Shown one piece after another: positions 7,692-15,005 of a stretch of 64,000 nucleotides of DNA. This DNA comes from Clostridiales bacterium. Lineage in GTDB: Bacteria; Bacillota; Clostridia; Oscillospirales; Oscillospiraceae. Each line of letters opens with the position of its first letter. Within the stretch, counting starts at the first letter, position 1. Below the pieces are notes generated by a model. That model made no database searches and had not been told where the DNA came from. It saw only the letters and a list, made by a program, of their open reading frames with translations. Where the stretch lies: the NCBI GenBank assembly GCA_021202515.1, contig JAJQCW010000043.1:1-64000 (forward strand), written 5' to 3'. The translations under genes were made by a program, and so were the position numbers.

Positions 7692-7749
7692 TCTATCATG
7701 TTGTCAAAAAAGTCATTTCCAGCAAATTAAGTGCAACAAAAAGATATAA

Positions 7750-8095
7750 AAGCCCTCCGCAGGGGTTTTGTTGCGCAAGCAACAAAATAAAGTGAAATCC
7801 GTGCTTTTAGCCGGGCGCACCCCAGGGTGGCCTCTCTTACCCCTTCGGGGCAATTCACCTCCTGTACCGGAAAAAGCACACAGGACGGCCCCAAACGTGC
7901 ACACGGGGAACCCGGCCAAAGCCCAGCAAAGCGGGTTTGGCTGGGAGAGGAGCCGCAGCCGCAGTGAGAGACCTTTCGCACTTGCGCGGAAGGGAACGAT
8001 ACGTAGCTTGCGGCGACGAAGTGCGCTGCCGGGGCCACATTTTCGACCAAAATCCGTGATTTTGGTTGAGAACCTGTCGTTTTTCGACAGGCTCA
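7750..8095 (-). repeat. Dispersed repeat B, copy 1 (opposite orientation to copy 2)
   Basis: About 345 bp with an inverted counterpart at 32482-32715. Shared blocks, in plus-strand order: AAGCCCTCCGCAGG; AGCCGGGCGCACCCCAGGGT; GCCTCTCTTACCCCTTCGGG; CACCTCCTGTACCGG; then a dyad (GACCAAAATCCGTGATTTTGGT) and a CCTGTCG..CGACAGG hairpin. Copy 1 has about 100 extra bp in the middle (roughly 7890-8020). No convincing gene. Highly structured and GC-rich; mobiliser unknown. Confidence 0.65.
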
Positions 8096-8159
8096 ATCTG
8101 TACTTCATGCGTCCTCTGATTTTGACTTGACTGTCAGACAGAAGCTGACTGCCCGGACG

Positions 8160-8197
8160 AAAAAAGAGCACTCCTCGGATCACTCCAAGAAGTGCTC
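8160..8197 (-). terminator. Rho-independent terminator (minus strand)
   Basis: GAGCACT (8166-8172) pairs with AGTGCTC (8191-8197), and a six-T run follows on the minus strand (8160-8165). No minus-strand gene now ends here. It is placed where transcription leaving lysS would have stopped before the mobile elements inserted (inference). Confidence 0.55.
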
Positions 8198-8274
8198 ACA
8201 GGTCTTGCCTGACCCTTATGCAGTTTCGCCTGAAATACACAACGCTTCGTAGCGATGCGTCATTCTTCAAAATT

Positions 8275-8296
8275 TTGCTGTCAAATTGCTGTCAAT
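8275..8296 (+). repeat. Paired 11-bp direct repeat, candidate integrase arm site
   Basis: TTGCTGTCAAA and TTGCTGTCAAT in tandem, period 11, ending 86 bp left of the att core at 8383. The right ends of elements 1 and 2 have the same layout (a repeat pair 68-81 bp left of the core). By analogy this stretch is the right end of a third element whose body is absent. Confidence 0.5.
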
Positions 8297-8382
8297 GCGG
8301 GGATGACACCAGAAATACTGCACAATATATAGTGAAATTCACATGATTCAAACACAACATGTTGCAGTTTTACTGGTCTATA

Positions 8383-8398
8383 GGCTTCATCGTCGGGA
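8383..8398. other. Attachment site core, left end of element 1
   Basis: GGCTTCATCGTCGGGA, identical over 16 bp to 16633-16648 and to the lysS 3' end at 25972-25987. Read on the minus strand with its left flank it still encodes a lysS-like tail (PTMKPIDQ then TAA), so it behaves as a former lysS 3' end. Confidence 0.8.
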
Positions 8399-8506
8399 TA
8401 TGCTCTATCCGACTTTCATCTAGTTTTATCCCGCTCCATAGTGTTCTAAAACCACAGAATCCCCGCAATTTTCGCATTTTTTCGGTTCGTCTGGTTTCGT
8501 CCTGTG

Positions 8507-8534
8507 CTTTTGAAATGGGTTAAATTGTGGGTTA
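8507..8534 (+). repeat. Element 1 left arm-type repeat pair
   Basis: Two copies of TGGGTTA (8516-8522 and 8528-8534, period 12) preceded by CTTTTGAAA. The same block occurs at the right end (16538-16564, period 11). Matching pairs at both ends of one element, differing between elements, are what tyrosine integrase arm-binding sites look like. Confidence 0.6.
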
Positions 8535-8564
8535 AAAAGCCCCGGATCTCTCCAGGGCTTTTTT
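8534..8564. terminator. Bidirectional terminator after int
   Basis: AAAGCCCC..GGGCTTTTTT hairpin (8536-8564), T-rich on both strands, 3 nt beyond the integrase stop. It ends the RHH-controlled leftward operon and would also block transcription entering from the left flank. Confidence 0.7.
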
Positions 8565-8567
8565 CGG

Positions 8568-9836
8568 CTATACGATCTTAATTTTCCCTTCCAGGTTATC
8601 AATGGCTTCCCGCTTTTTGCTTTCTGTCGCTTCTGCGTAAACGTTCATTGTGGTTCCTATGTCTGAATGACCCATGATCTCCTGAATAACCTTGATATTG
8701 GTTTCATTCTCGCAAAACCGTGTACAGAAGGTGTGACGCAGATTGTGAACGGAAAAATGCCGAATCAGCACCGGTTCCCGCCGCTCTAGTTTGGCCCGCT
8801 CCGTTTCTTCCTCGTTGTAGGCGGTATAGATCCGCACAATGGCCCGGTTGATTGCCGCCGGACTGTAGACGTTCCCAAAACGGTTTGTAAAGACAAAGCC
8901 GCTGTAACCGTCAATCTCTGCTGTACTGAATCCCTCTTGCATCTGTCGCAACCGCTCCTGCAATAATGCCTTGCGCACTTCGTCCAACATGGGAATGGTT
9001 CTACACCCGGCGCTTGTCTTTGGTGTGGTTATGTGCATTTCACAGTGACCGTTGTCTTGTACACGGTAAATCAGGTTGTGATTGATACTAATCGAGCGGC
9101 TTTCAAAGTCGCAGTCACACCAACGCAGGCCAATAAGTTCACCGACCCGGCACCCCGTACCAAGAAACACCGTAAAGAGGGGCAACCAATGCCGGTATAT
9201 CTTCGACTTTGACACATAGCCTATAAACGCCTCTTGTTCCTCAATGGTCAATGCGTGGCGTTTCGGCTTCTCCCAATCGTGGCCCTTTTTCAATTCTCCC
9301 ATAACTCCGTTTGTGGGGTTTACCCGGATTAAACCATCTCTCACCGCCATTTCAAAAACCGGGTGCAAAATCGTGTGTATAATCTCTGCACTGTTGGGCT
9401 TGAATCCCTTTTCAGTTATCAGGGAATTGTAGAAATTCTTGATGTCAGAATACCGAAAAGCTGTGATTTTCCGCTTCCCGATTGTGTCAGCGACATAATT
9501 CTTGTACATATAGACATAGTTGGTTCGCGTGGACTGCTTTAGTTCGCGCTTGCCCTCCATGTACGCCTTGAAAACGTCGTTTAGGGTCATTTTCGCCGCT
9601 GCATGGCTGTCTATACCGTCCCGAATGTCGTTTTCTATCGCCTTTTCCTTCTCTCGCAGGCTCAGGCCGTCCCGCTTGCCAGAAGGGGGTTTGTCAGTCG
9701 AAACGAGTTTCCAGCTATACACCGCCCGCCGGTTCCCGGCCTTGTCGGTGTACCGGTATCTATAGCTACCATCCGGGCGCTGATCCTCCCCGTCTCGCAG
9801 GTTGCGCCCCCTGCTGTCTTTCCGCTTTTCCGCCAT
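8568..9836 (-). CDS. int: Tyrosine site-specific integrase, element 1
   Basis: 422 aa, Tn916-Int-like architecture. The N-terminal beta-rich arm-binding domain contains YRYTDKAGNRRAVYSW. A SAM-like core-binding domain follows (LKQSTRTNYVYMYKNYV), then the catalytic domain. Visible catalytic residues: Arg in GTGCRVGELIGLRW; HNLRHTF (H-x-x-R); GH in IMGHSDIGTT; and the Tyr nucleophile in MNVYAEA. It acts at the lysS 3' end. About 60-70% similar by eye to the element 2 integrase. ATG at 9836 with GGCGGTGAG upstream. Probably the last gene of the operon driven by the promoter at 11196-11224, so under RHH control. Confidence 0.95.
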   Translation of the reverse strand: MAEKRKDSRGRNLRDGEDQRPDGSYRYRYTDKAGNRRAVYSWKLVSTDKPPSGKRDGLSLREKEKAIENDIRDGIDSHAAAKMTLNDVFKAYMEGKRELKQSTRTNYVYMYKNYVADTIGKRKITAFRYSDIKNFYNSLITEKGFKPNSAEIIHTILHPVFEMAVRDGLIRVNPTNGVMGELKKGHDWEKPKRHALTIEEQEAFIGYVSKSKIYRHWLPLFTVFLGTGCRVGELIGLRWCDCDFESRSISINHNLIYRVQDNGHCEMHITTPKTSAGCRTIPMLDEVRKALLQERLRQMQEGFSTAEIDGYSGFVFTNRFGNVYSPAAINRAIVRIYTAYNEEETERAKLERREPVLIRHFSVHNLRHTFCTRFCENETNIKVIQEIMGHSDIGTTMNVYAEATESKKREAIDNLEGKIKIV

Positions 9837-9902
9837 AGTCTCACCGCCTTTCTGCTATGACAACAGGAGCGGGCGCCAATGGCCCGCCCCTGCTTGTTGG
9901 TG

Positions 9903-10151
9903 TTATTCGCCGTCGTGGATCTTATAGGCCAGGTGAACCGGGTTGCGCGCCGCCGCGTCTCTGCCCATCTGTTCCAGACTCTTGACAAGATCCTCTGTGA
10001 CCTCTTCCGCCATAAAGAGCAGGTTTGAGGCTTTGCAGGCCATTTCCCCGTCTTTCGGCTCCACGTCAATTTTTATTGCTATGACCTCTAGCGCATAGAG
10101 AAGGGCTTGCAGGCGGCCCGCCTTCTCTATGGCCGTTTCCGCATTGTTCAT
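9903..10151 (-). CDS. Hypothetical small element protein
   Basis: 82 aa, beginning MNNAETAIEKAGRLQALLYA. ATG at 10151 with AAGGGGGA 6-7 nt upstream; a longer frame to the right overlaps the next gene and has no SD. Predicted mostly helical, with an acidic middle. Position between the coiled-coil gene block and int puts it in the RHH-controlled operon. Not recognised. Confidence 0.6.
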   Translation of the reverse strand: MNNAETAIEKAGRLQALLYALEVIAIKIDVEPKDGEMACKASNLLFMAEEVTEDLVKSLEQMGRDAAARNPVHLAYKIHDGE

Positions 10152-10224
10152 GGTGTTCCCCCTTGCTTGACGTTCGGTTGCTTGCCCCGCCGGGGGCTGC
10201 GTCTCCGGCGGGGCCTCTGTTGGC

Positions 10225-10590
10225 TTACGCTTCCTCCATAAATGCCTTCGTGTCGGCGGTTGCTTCCTCCAGCGCGGCATACGCTTCACATGCCCGGAGG
10301 TCCTTCCAGCCTGTGTCCTTGACATACATGAGCGCACTTGCCAGCGCTTCCGCCAGGTTCTCCGAAACCGTCGCGGTGAAAAGCGTATCAAAATACGCCG
10401 CCGCGCCCTCGCACTGTTCCAAGCCGCCGTTTTCCTTGACGTGTTCCCAATAGCGAACCGCCGTGAAAATCTCATTGATCTTCTCCATGCAGGCAACGAG
10501 CGGTTCACACTCACCGTCAACCACACGGGGCTGCAATTCGTCCCGCGCTTCCTCCAGGCTTGCAAGCAAATTGTTGATGTAGGTTTCCAT
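10225..10590 (-). CDS. Hypothetical acidic helical protein
   Basis: 121 aa, beginning METYINNLLASLEEARDELQ, acidic and Ala-rich, fully helical in appearance, no catalytic motif seen. ATG at 10590 with GGGAACATT upstream (moderate SD). The 157-nt gap on its right contains a long hairpin (CCTCTTGTGTG..CACACAAGGGG, about 10696-10742) without a U-run. Element-specific gene in the int operon; function unknown. Confidence 0.6.
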   Translation of the reverse strand: METYINNLLASLEEARDELQPRVVDGECEPLVACMEKINEIFTAVRYWEHVKENGGLEQCEGAAAYFDTLFTATVSENLAEALASALMYVKDTGWKDLRACEAYAALEEATADTKAFMEEA

Positions 10591-10747
10591 AATGTTCCCT
10601 TTCTGCCCTTTTGGGCGGTGTTTTGTTGTATCTTCGTCTTGACGAGCGGGGAGAACGGCGGTAAAATAGCACCATCCTCCCCTTTGTGGGTAGGTGTTGG
10701 GCCTCTTGTGTGGTACTTTGGTCGGTCACTCACACAAGGGGCTTTCT

Positions 10748-11023
10748 TTAGCCAATGACAAAGCGGATCTGCGTGGTCTGCTTCATGTACTGCGCGGCCA
10801 GGTCCGGGTTTTCCCGGCGAAAGCGGGCGCTGTCAAATCGACTGCTGTTGACGTTCTTCCAGGAAGCGGCCCAACCGTCGCCGGTGAGGGTATCTTCGCC
10901 CCGCTCCACCATAGCACCCTTGAGGGTGTCGGTCAGGGCTTCCGCCTCTGCCTGAAGCTCTGCAATTTGGTTCTTGATGTCCAACAGGGCTTGCGCGGTC
11001 AGGTTCAGTTCGTTGACGCTCAT
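10748..11023 (-). CDS. Small coiled-coil phage-type protein, RHH-controlled
   Basis: 91 aa. N-terminal coiled coil (LTAQALLDIKNQIAELQAEA), then a compact C-terminal part with GDGWAASWKNVNSSRFDSAR and PDLAAQYMKQT. The same plan occurs in the element 2 protein at 21337-21621 (coiled coil; DGTGYTIRYT; SNRFNSTAFKKAQPDVYKAY), so the two are homologues. They resemble short early phage proteins of unknown role. ATG at 11023 with GGAGG 7-8 nt upstream. First gene after the promoter at 11196-11224, with a 170-nt untranslated leader. Confidence 0.75.
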   Translation of the reverse strand: MSVNELNLTAQALLDIKNQIAELQAEAEALTDTLKGAMVERGEDTLTGDGWAASWKNVNSSRFDSARFRRENPDLAAQYMKQTTQIRFVIG

Positions 11024-11195
11024 TGTGTTACCTCCAATCTGTCTTTGTGTGGTGTGGTCAGGTTGAGCGCCGGGGGGCGTTTTAGAGCTGCCTTCCAGAG
11101 GTCTATTCCAAATCCCGTCCCGGTCTTGCCTCGCGTTCTTGCTGTTACCCGTCCGCTATGGCTCAACCATGTGTTTCTTCCTTCAACGTGAGTAT

Positions 11196-11302
11196 ATTAT
11201 AACATCGTTGCGCAACGATAGCAATAGGCGTATTATACAAAGTTACGCAACGATATTTGTGCATTTTATATAGTTGCGCAACGTTGAAAAACACGCTATA
11301 AT
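11196..11302. promoter_or_regulatory. Divergent RHH switch of element 1 (three operators)
   Basis: Three dyads share a TTGCGCAA-type core: O1 ATCGTTGCGCAACGAT (11204-11219), O2 GTTACGCAACGAT (11242-11254), O3 AGTTGCGCAACGTT (11272-11285). O1 fills the spacer of the leftward promoter (-35 TTGCTA 11219-11224, 17 nt, -10 TATAAT 11196-11201). O3 covers the -35 of the rightward promoter (TTGCGC 11274-11279, 17 nt, -10 TATAAT 11297-11302). Binding of the RHH product would shut both. Element 2 repeats this layout at 21025-21131. Confidence 0.75.
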
Positions 11303-11328
11303 TATTGTATTTTGGAGGGGGTGCGAAC

Positions 11329-11535
11329 GTGGGAAAACCAAGTACAAAAGCGCAGAATAAATACATTGCGAAAGTGTATGACCGAATTAACCTTGTAGTC
11401 CCAAAAGGGCGAAAAGATGTAATTAAGGAACACGCCGCCCAACAGGGGGAAAGCGTCAATACCTTCATCAACCGCGCTATAACAGAAACCATCGAGCGGG
11501 ACACAGAAGGGGAAGCACCGAATAAACAGCCGTGA
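11329..11535 (+). CDS. Ribbon-helix-helix (Arc-type) repressor, element 1
   Basis: 68 aa. Arc-like RHH: a beta strand in YDRINLVVPKGRKD, then helices IKEHAAQQGE and SVNTFINRAITETIE. GTG start at 11329, 9 nt after GGAGGGG. The core is closely similar to the element 2 RHH protein (YDRIQLVVPKGEKDKIK, ESVNSFIGHAI). Expected to bind the three TTGCGCAA operators directly upstream, repressing itself and the divergent operon that includes int. A strong bidirectional terminator follows at 11559-11592. Confidence 0.85.
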   Translation: MGKPSTKAQNKYIAKVYDRINLVVPKGRKDVIKEHAAQQGESVNTFINRAITETIERDTEGEAPNKQP

Positions 11536-11558
11536 AACCATCTCTAATCTGCTATGAC

Positions 11559-11592
11559 AAAAGCCCCGTGCTTCGTTTGCACGGGGCTTTCT
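11559..11592. terminator. Bidirectional terminator between RHH gene and terS
   Basis: AAGCCCCGTG and CACGGGGCTT form a 10-bp stem with a 9-nt loop, with T-rich tracts on both sides. It ends the rightward RHH transcript and the leftward packaging/replication operon. The 11593-11767 gap shows nothing else. Confidence 0.8.
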
Positions 11593-11767
11593 TGAAGGAA
11601 AAAATCTCGATGAAGAAACCGGGTCAACGGCTTCTCTGTTCGCCCCTATTATATGTCACCTGTGCCGCCTTGTCAATGCCCCTAAAATCGCGCTAAAGCG
11701 CCTACAATGGCGTTTACCGGTTTAGCCGTATAGTTTTCCTTTCCGCTGCCTTTGCCGCCTCTGTGGT

Positions 11768-12184
11768 TCATTCTGCGCGTTCTCCAGAAACGGCCCCTGC
11801 AAAACAGGTTTCTTCGGCGTCTATCTCTGGTAGGTAGATAACAACGTCATCCTCCGATATGCCGGGCTTGTCCTCTTCCTGTGGCAAGAACATTCCCGCC
11901 GCTTTTGCCAACAATTCGCTTGCCTTTAATCGAACGGCGGTTCTCTCTCGTTCGTCGTTCATGGTCTGAGACCAAAAGGCTTTAATGTCCTGAGCGGTTG
12001 CAATTCGCGCCTCTGCTGCTTCGTCCTGCAATCGCCGGATATACGCCGCAATGTCAGCTTTTGTCAACAGCCGTTGTCCGGTTTGTCGAGCGGTTTTTTT
12101 GGTATAGCCCGCCCTTCGTGCTGCTTCTGCTGCGTTCGGGTTTGCGGCGCATTCTTCCGCAAACCGTTTTTGTCGTTCGGTCAA
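11768..12184 (-). CDS. terS: Phage terminase small subunit-like protein
   Basis: 138 aa. The N-terminal DNA-binding helix-turn-helix MTERQKRFAEEC..NAAEAARRAGYTKKTARQTG is the usual Terminase_2 signature. The middle (DIKAFWSQTMNDERERTAVRLKASELLAKA) is also typical. In phages TerS recognises the pac/cos site for the large subunit. Here no large terminase or structural gene is present, which fits redirection of a helper phage's packaging to the satellite. ATG at 12184, overlapping the end of the upstream gene (12181) by 4 nt. Confidence 0.85.
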   Translation of the reverse strand: MTERQKRFAEECAANPNAAEAARRAGYTKKTARQTGQRLLTKADIAAYIRRLQDEAAEARIATAQDIKAFWSQTMNDERERTAVRLKASELLAKAAGMFLPQEEDKPGISEDDVVIYLPEIDAEETCFAGAVSGERAE

Positions 12185-12693
12185 AACTCCACCTCCCCGT
12201 CTGTCGGTAAATCTTCCGGCGGGTCTTGCCCCATGACCGCCACAAGGTTTATAAGCGCCCGCTCATGTAGGCGTGTTGTACGGCGCAGGAAAGAATCTTC
12301 ACGGTCTGCAAAATCAGCTTTCGACCCGAAAAGCATCTGTGAGATGTCCTTCCAGCGTTCGCCGTCAAGATAGCGCATTTCGATAACGGCCTTTTCATCT
12401 GGTTTTCGCAGTCGGTCAACATATTGCTCAACCATGCGCCGCCGGTCTGCCTGCGCTGTAATCATGCTCCTGATTTTATTTTCAAACTCTTCCTTTTGGG
12501 CCAGCATTGAAGCAACCCGGTCATGGTTTGGGGAGCCTCGCGGCATACCGTCAAGGTTTGGGGATCCGGTTCCTTCTATTCGCGCTTCCAGGCGCTCCAG
12601 CCGCTCTATTTGAACGTCTATCGCGTGTTCGCCGTCCAGGAAGCGCAGGAGCCATTGCTTCACGTTTTCGGTTGTGACTCCTGCGCCGTCCAT
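12181..12693 (-). CDS. Phage late-transcription-regulator-like protein (ArpU/RinA/DUF1492 type)
   Basis: About 170 aa. Helical N-terminus, then a sigma-70 region-4-like tail: EKAVIEMRYLDGERWKDISQ, a short insertion, and LRRTTRLHERALINL. In Firmicutes phages proteins of this type sit directly ahead of terS and activate the late/packaging genes. The same order is kept here. ATG at 12693 with GGAGG 8 nt upstream; an upstream in-frame ATG (12747) lacks an SD. May interact with helper-phage control; inference. Confidence 0.7.
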   Translation of the reverse strand: MDGAGVTTENVKQWLLRFLDGEHAIDVQIERLERLEARIEGTGSPNLDGMPRGSPNHDRVASMLAQKEEFENKIRSMITAQADRRRMVEQYVDRLRKPDEKAVIEMRYLDGERWKDISQMLFGSKADFADREDSFLRRTTRLHERALINLVAVMGQDPPEDLPTDGEVEF

Positions 12694-12767
12694 ATTCCCA
12701 CCCTCCGTCGTTCCTTCGTGGTTCCTCGCTGTTCTCTCGCGGTTCATTCACGTCCACGCGGCGGCTG

Positions 12768-13544
12768 TTAGCCCCGGCGTACTCCGTTGTAACTCTTTTG
12801 GACTTTCGACTTTTGGCTTGTTTTGGGTTCTGTTCCCTTCTGCATTTGCCGGATCATGTCCCGGCGGGCCTTCTGCGCCGAATCGTCCGAAATGGCGACT
12901 TTCCGCTTTTGGGCCGAATCGCCCGAAACAGCGACTTTGCGCTTTTTGGTGGAGCGGCGCTTTTCGTCTCCCCTGTGGGCTTTCTGCGCTGAATTGCCAG
13001 AAACGGCGGTTTTGTGCTTTTGGGTGGAGCGGCTTTCTTTGCTTTTTGAGGGAGCCTTTTTGAAGATCTCCACCCATGAAGCAGGCACCGCCATAGAATC
13101 CGCCCTCTTTTGGTCTCGTTTCAAGCTGCATTCCCCCTTGTAGCCTGCAAAATCGTTTATCAGGTGTGTACCGTAAGCGTCATTGTACACGCTCAGAAGA
13201 TATTGAAGTTGGTTCTCAAAATCGGCGTCATGGCCGTCACCTTCACCGCCGCCCATTCTCAGGTGCGCCAGCTCATGGAGAATCAAGAAGGCCAGATAGT
13301 CCCCGTCATGGAGAAACGCCGCCTTTTCAACGCCGATCCCCGCGCAGTCTCCCCAACCGCAATAAATCCCATCATTGGGCGGGGCAAAGTCTCCGGTGCT
13401 GGTTTCGCCGTCCCATGTGAAAAGGACGGTCAAAACCGGCTTCCCGTCTTTTACAAAGTCGCCATAAAACAAGCTCCATACTTGCCAGGGTTTCCGCCGG
13501 TATCTGGTTGAGCTGTGGCGGCGCAACTCGTTTTTGCTTTTCAT
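12768..13544 (-). CDS. Putative zinc metallopeptidase (HExxH) with repetitive basic tail
   Basis: 258 aa. Residues 80-110 contain ILHELAHLRM (H90-E91-x-x-H94) and a downstream His (H105), the layout of SprT-like/YgjP-like zincins. After about residue 165 comes a basic tail with four degenerate repeats of the KRKVAVSGDSAQK type, visible as tandem repeats in the DNA (about 12850-13030). ATG at 13544. Possibly a protein acting on DNA or on protein-DNA complexes; the tail may bind nucleic acid. Element 2 also encodes a SprT-like zincin, though of a different subtype. Confidence 0.65.
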   Translation of the reverse strand: MKSKNELRRHSSTRYRRKPWQVWSLFYGDFVKDGKPVLTVLFTWDGETSTGDFAPPNDGIYCGWGDCAGIGVEKAAFLHDGDYLAFLILHELAHLRMGGGEGDGHDADFENQLQYLLSVYNDAYGTHLINDFAGYKGECSLKRDQKRADSMAVPASWVEIFKKAPSKSKESRSTQKHKTAVSGNSAQKAHRGDEKRRSTKKRKVAVSGDSAQKRKVAISDDSAQKARRDMIRQMQKGTEPKTSQKSKVQKSYNGVRRG

Positions 13545-13574
13545 CCATTGCCTTTTGCCCCTTCCAGAATCGCG

Positions 13575-13754
13575 CTAAAGCCCCGTGAACGTGCCTCTTT
13601 GGTTTTTCTGTTTCGTTACCTCCAGCCCGTCAAAACGCGCCTGTGGACGTTTTACGCGGTTCCCGCTGTCTTCTGCTGCGTCCTTGCAATCGCAAATTTC
13701 GCCGGGGTCCAGATTGGCACCGCAAAAGGGGCATTCCCGATAAAAGCGGCTCAT
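13575..13754 (-). CDS. Small zinc-ribbon protein (59 aa)
   Basis: 59 aa, MSRFYRECPFCGANLDPGE then CDC. A CxxC pair and a later CxC are a common motif in short phage proteins of the 'CPFCGANLDPGE' kind. The start ATG at 13754 is 4 nt after the stop of the upstream gene and the stop is TAG at 13575. Codon use matches the neighbours and it exactly fills the gap between them. Role unknown; probably zinc binding. Confidence 0.65.
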   Translation of the reverse strand: MSRFYRECPFCGANLDPGEICDCKDAAEDSGNRVKRPQARFDGLEVTKQKNQRGTFTGL

Positions 13755-13757
13755 GGA

Positions 13758-14252
13758 TTACACCCGCTTTCCAAAGCTGCGCTCAAACCTTTCCTGCACC
13801 CCCTCAACGTGTCGAGAGAGAAGAAGAGCGTCAAACTTCGAGAGGCTGCTCAGCTTGAAATCTTCGTCAACCTGCCTTTTCAGCGCAGAACGAGCGGCGG
13901 TGAGCTGCGACCCGATTTTTCGCAGTTCTGAAAGAGCGGCGTTCGCCTCGTTGATCTTCTCAGCGAAAAGCGCCCTTTCCTCCTGTGTGACCGTTGGTGT
14001 CGTCCCTTCCAACCGCTCCAGTTCCAAGCCGGCCATTTTTCGGACTACCTCAGAGCGGCTTTTGTCATCAACCGCCGCTTGCAGTTCTGCGCGGCGTTCC
14101 TCGTTGTGTGCTTGCTCCTGCTGAATCCGTGCGCTGATAGCGTCCAGAATTTCAGCGGCTTCTTTTTTTGCGACATCGACAGAAAGAGCGGTCAACCGGT
14201 AGTCGCTGGCCAGTTGGTCAAGCTGCTTTGCATCTTCTAAAAATTTTGACAT
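13758..14252 (-). CDS. Coiled-coil hypothetical protein
   Basis: 164 aa, almost entirely helical and charged (ILDAISARIQQEQAHNEERRAELQAA; LFAEKINEANAALSELRKIG), so a long coiled coil. ATG at 14252 with GGAGGGA about 8 nt upstream. In the replication block of element 1. No family recognised; may be a scaffold or nuclease-inhibitor-like protein. Confidence 0.6.
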   Translation of the reverse strand: MSKFLEDAKQLDQLASDYRLTALSVDVAKKEAAEILDAISARIQQEQAHNEERRAELQAAVDDKSRSEVVRKMAGLELERLEGTTPTVTQEERALFAEKINEANAALSELRKIGSQLTAARSALKRQVDEDFKLSSLSKFDALLLSRHVEGVQERFERSFGKRV

Positions 14253-14320
14253 CGTTTTTCCCTCCTACAAATATTCCACTCTTTAGAGTTAGCGCCCACT
14301 TTCACAAGCAGGCGCTTCAC

Positions 14321-15001
14321 TCATTTCAAAAGATCTGCGATTGCCTCATAGTCTGAATCAAACCGCCTTCCGGTCCGCTCTTTCATTTCTGAAAAATCAT
14401 CAATGACTTTTTTCGTGTGTGGTGCATCTTCAACCGAATCCTCACCAACAAAAAGCGTCAAGGCGGCAAGTTCGCTGTCACTCAGAAAGACGTTGTTAAA
14501 ACGACCATGCGGCGTTTTTTTGCAACCATCGACCGACGAAAAAGCGACGTTTTCCTTTTCTGGACTTACCTTGTCTTTCCTTCCCTTATCTTTACTTATC
14601 TGCGTATCCGTCCCGTTCACGTCCCGTTTACGCTTCGTTTCCGTGGCGTTTCCGTCCCGTTTACGGCGTGTACCCTGTTCATTTTCAGGCTGTAACTGTT
14701 CCAGAAGGTTGTGATATTCGCTTTCTGTGTAGCAATCGCGCCTCAAATTGTTGTTTCTTCTCCAGTCCGTAATAAAGACAACAAGATCATCGTTGACAAC
14801 TTGAACAAAATTGCTTTCAATCAATGGATTTAGGTCTTCTTCCTCCATCCCGTATAATCGAAAGACGGGAAATGTTTCTGTAAAACCGTCGTCGTCTGCC
14901 TCCAGCCCTAAAAAGAAATACAGAAGCTGTGACGACTGAGGGAGCCTTAAAAATCTTGCGGACTGAATCACCGCCTTCGCAAACATCCGTTTTGCCGCCA
15001 T
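14321..15001 (-). CDS. Phage-type replication protein (replisome organiser-like)
   Basis: About 226 aa. The N-terminal domain reads MAAKRMFAKAVIQSARFLRL then PQSSQLLYFFLGLEADDDGF, a pattern common at the N-terminus of Firmicutes phage replication initiators (winged-helix, origin binding). A low-complexity linker rich in KRKRD follows, then a C-terminal helical part likely to contact the host helicase. ATG at 15001 with GAGGG 10 nt upstream; a longer frame to the right is overlap with the previous gene. The satellite's replication origin is likely inside or beside this gene. Confidence 0.75.
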   Translation of the reverse strand: MAAKRMFAKAVIQSARFLRLPQSSQLLYFFLGLEADDDGFTETFPVFRLYGMEEEDLNPLIESNFVQVVNDDLVVFITDWRRNNNLRRDCYTESEYHNLLEQLQPENEQGTRRKRDGNATETKRKRDVNGTDTQISKDKGRKDKVSPEKENVAFSSVDGCKKTPHGRFNNVFLSDSELAALTLFVGEDSVEDAPHTKKVIDDFSEMKERTGRRFDSDYEAIADLLK

Positions 15002-15005
15002 TGCT

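Noticed and set aside
10517-10729. 70-codon minus-strand frame between two element 1 genes
   Set aside because: Overlaps the start of the real gene at 10225-10590, has basic low-complexity composition and covers a hairpin; no SD.
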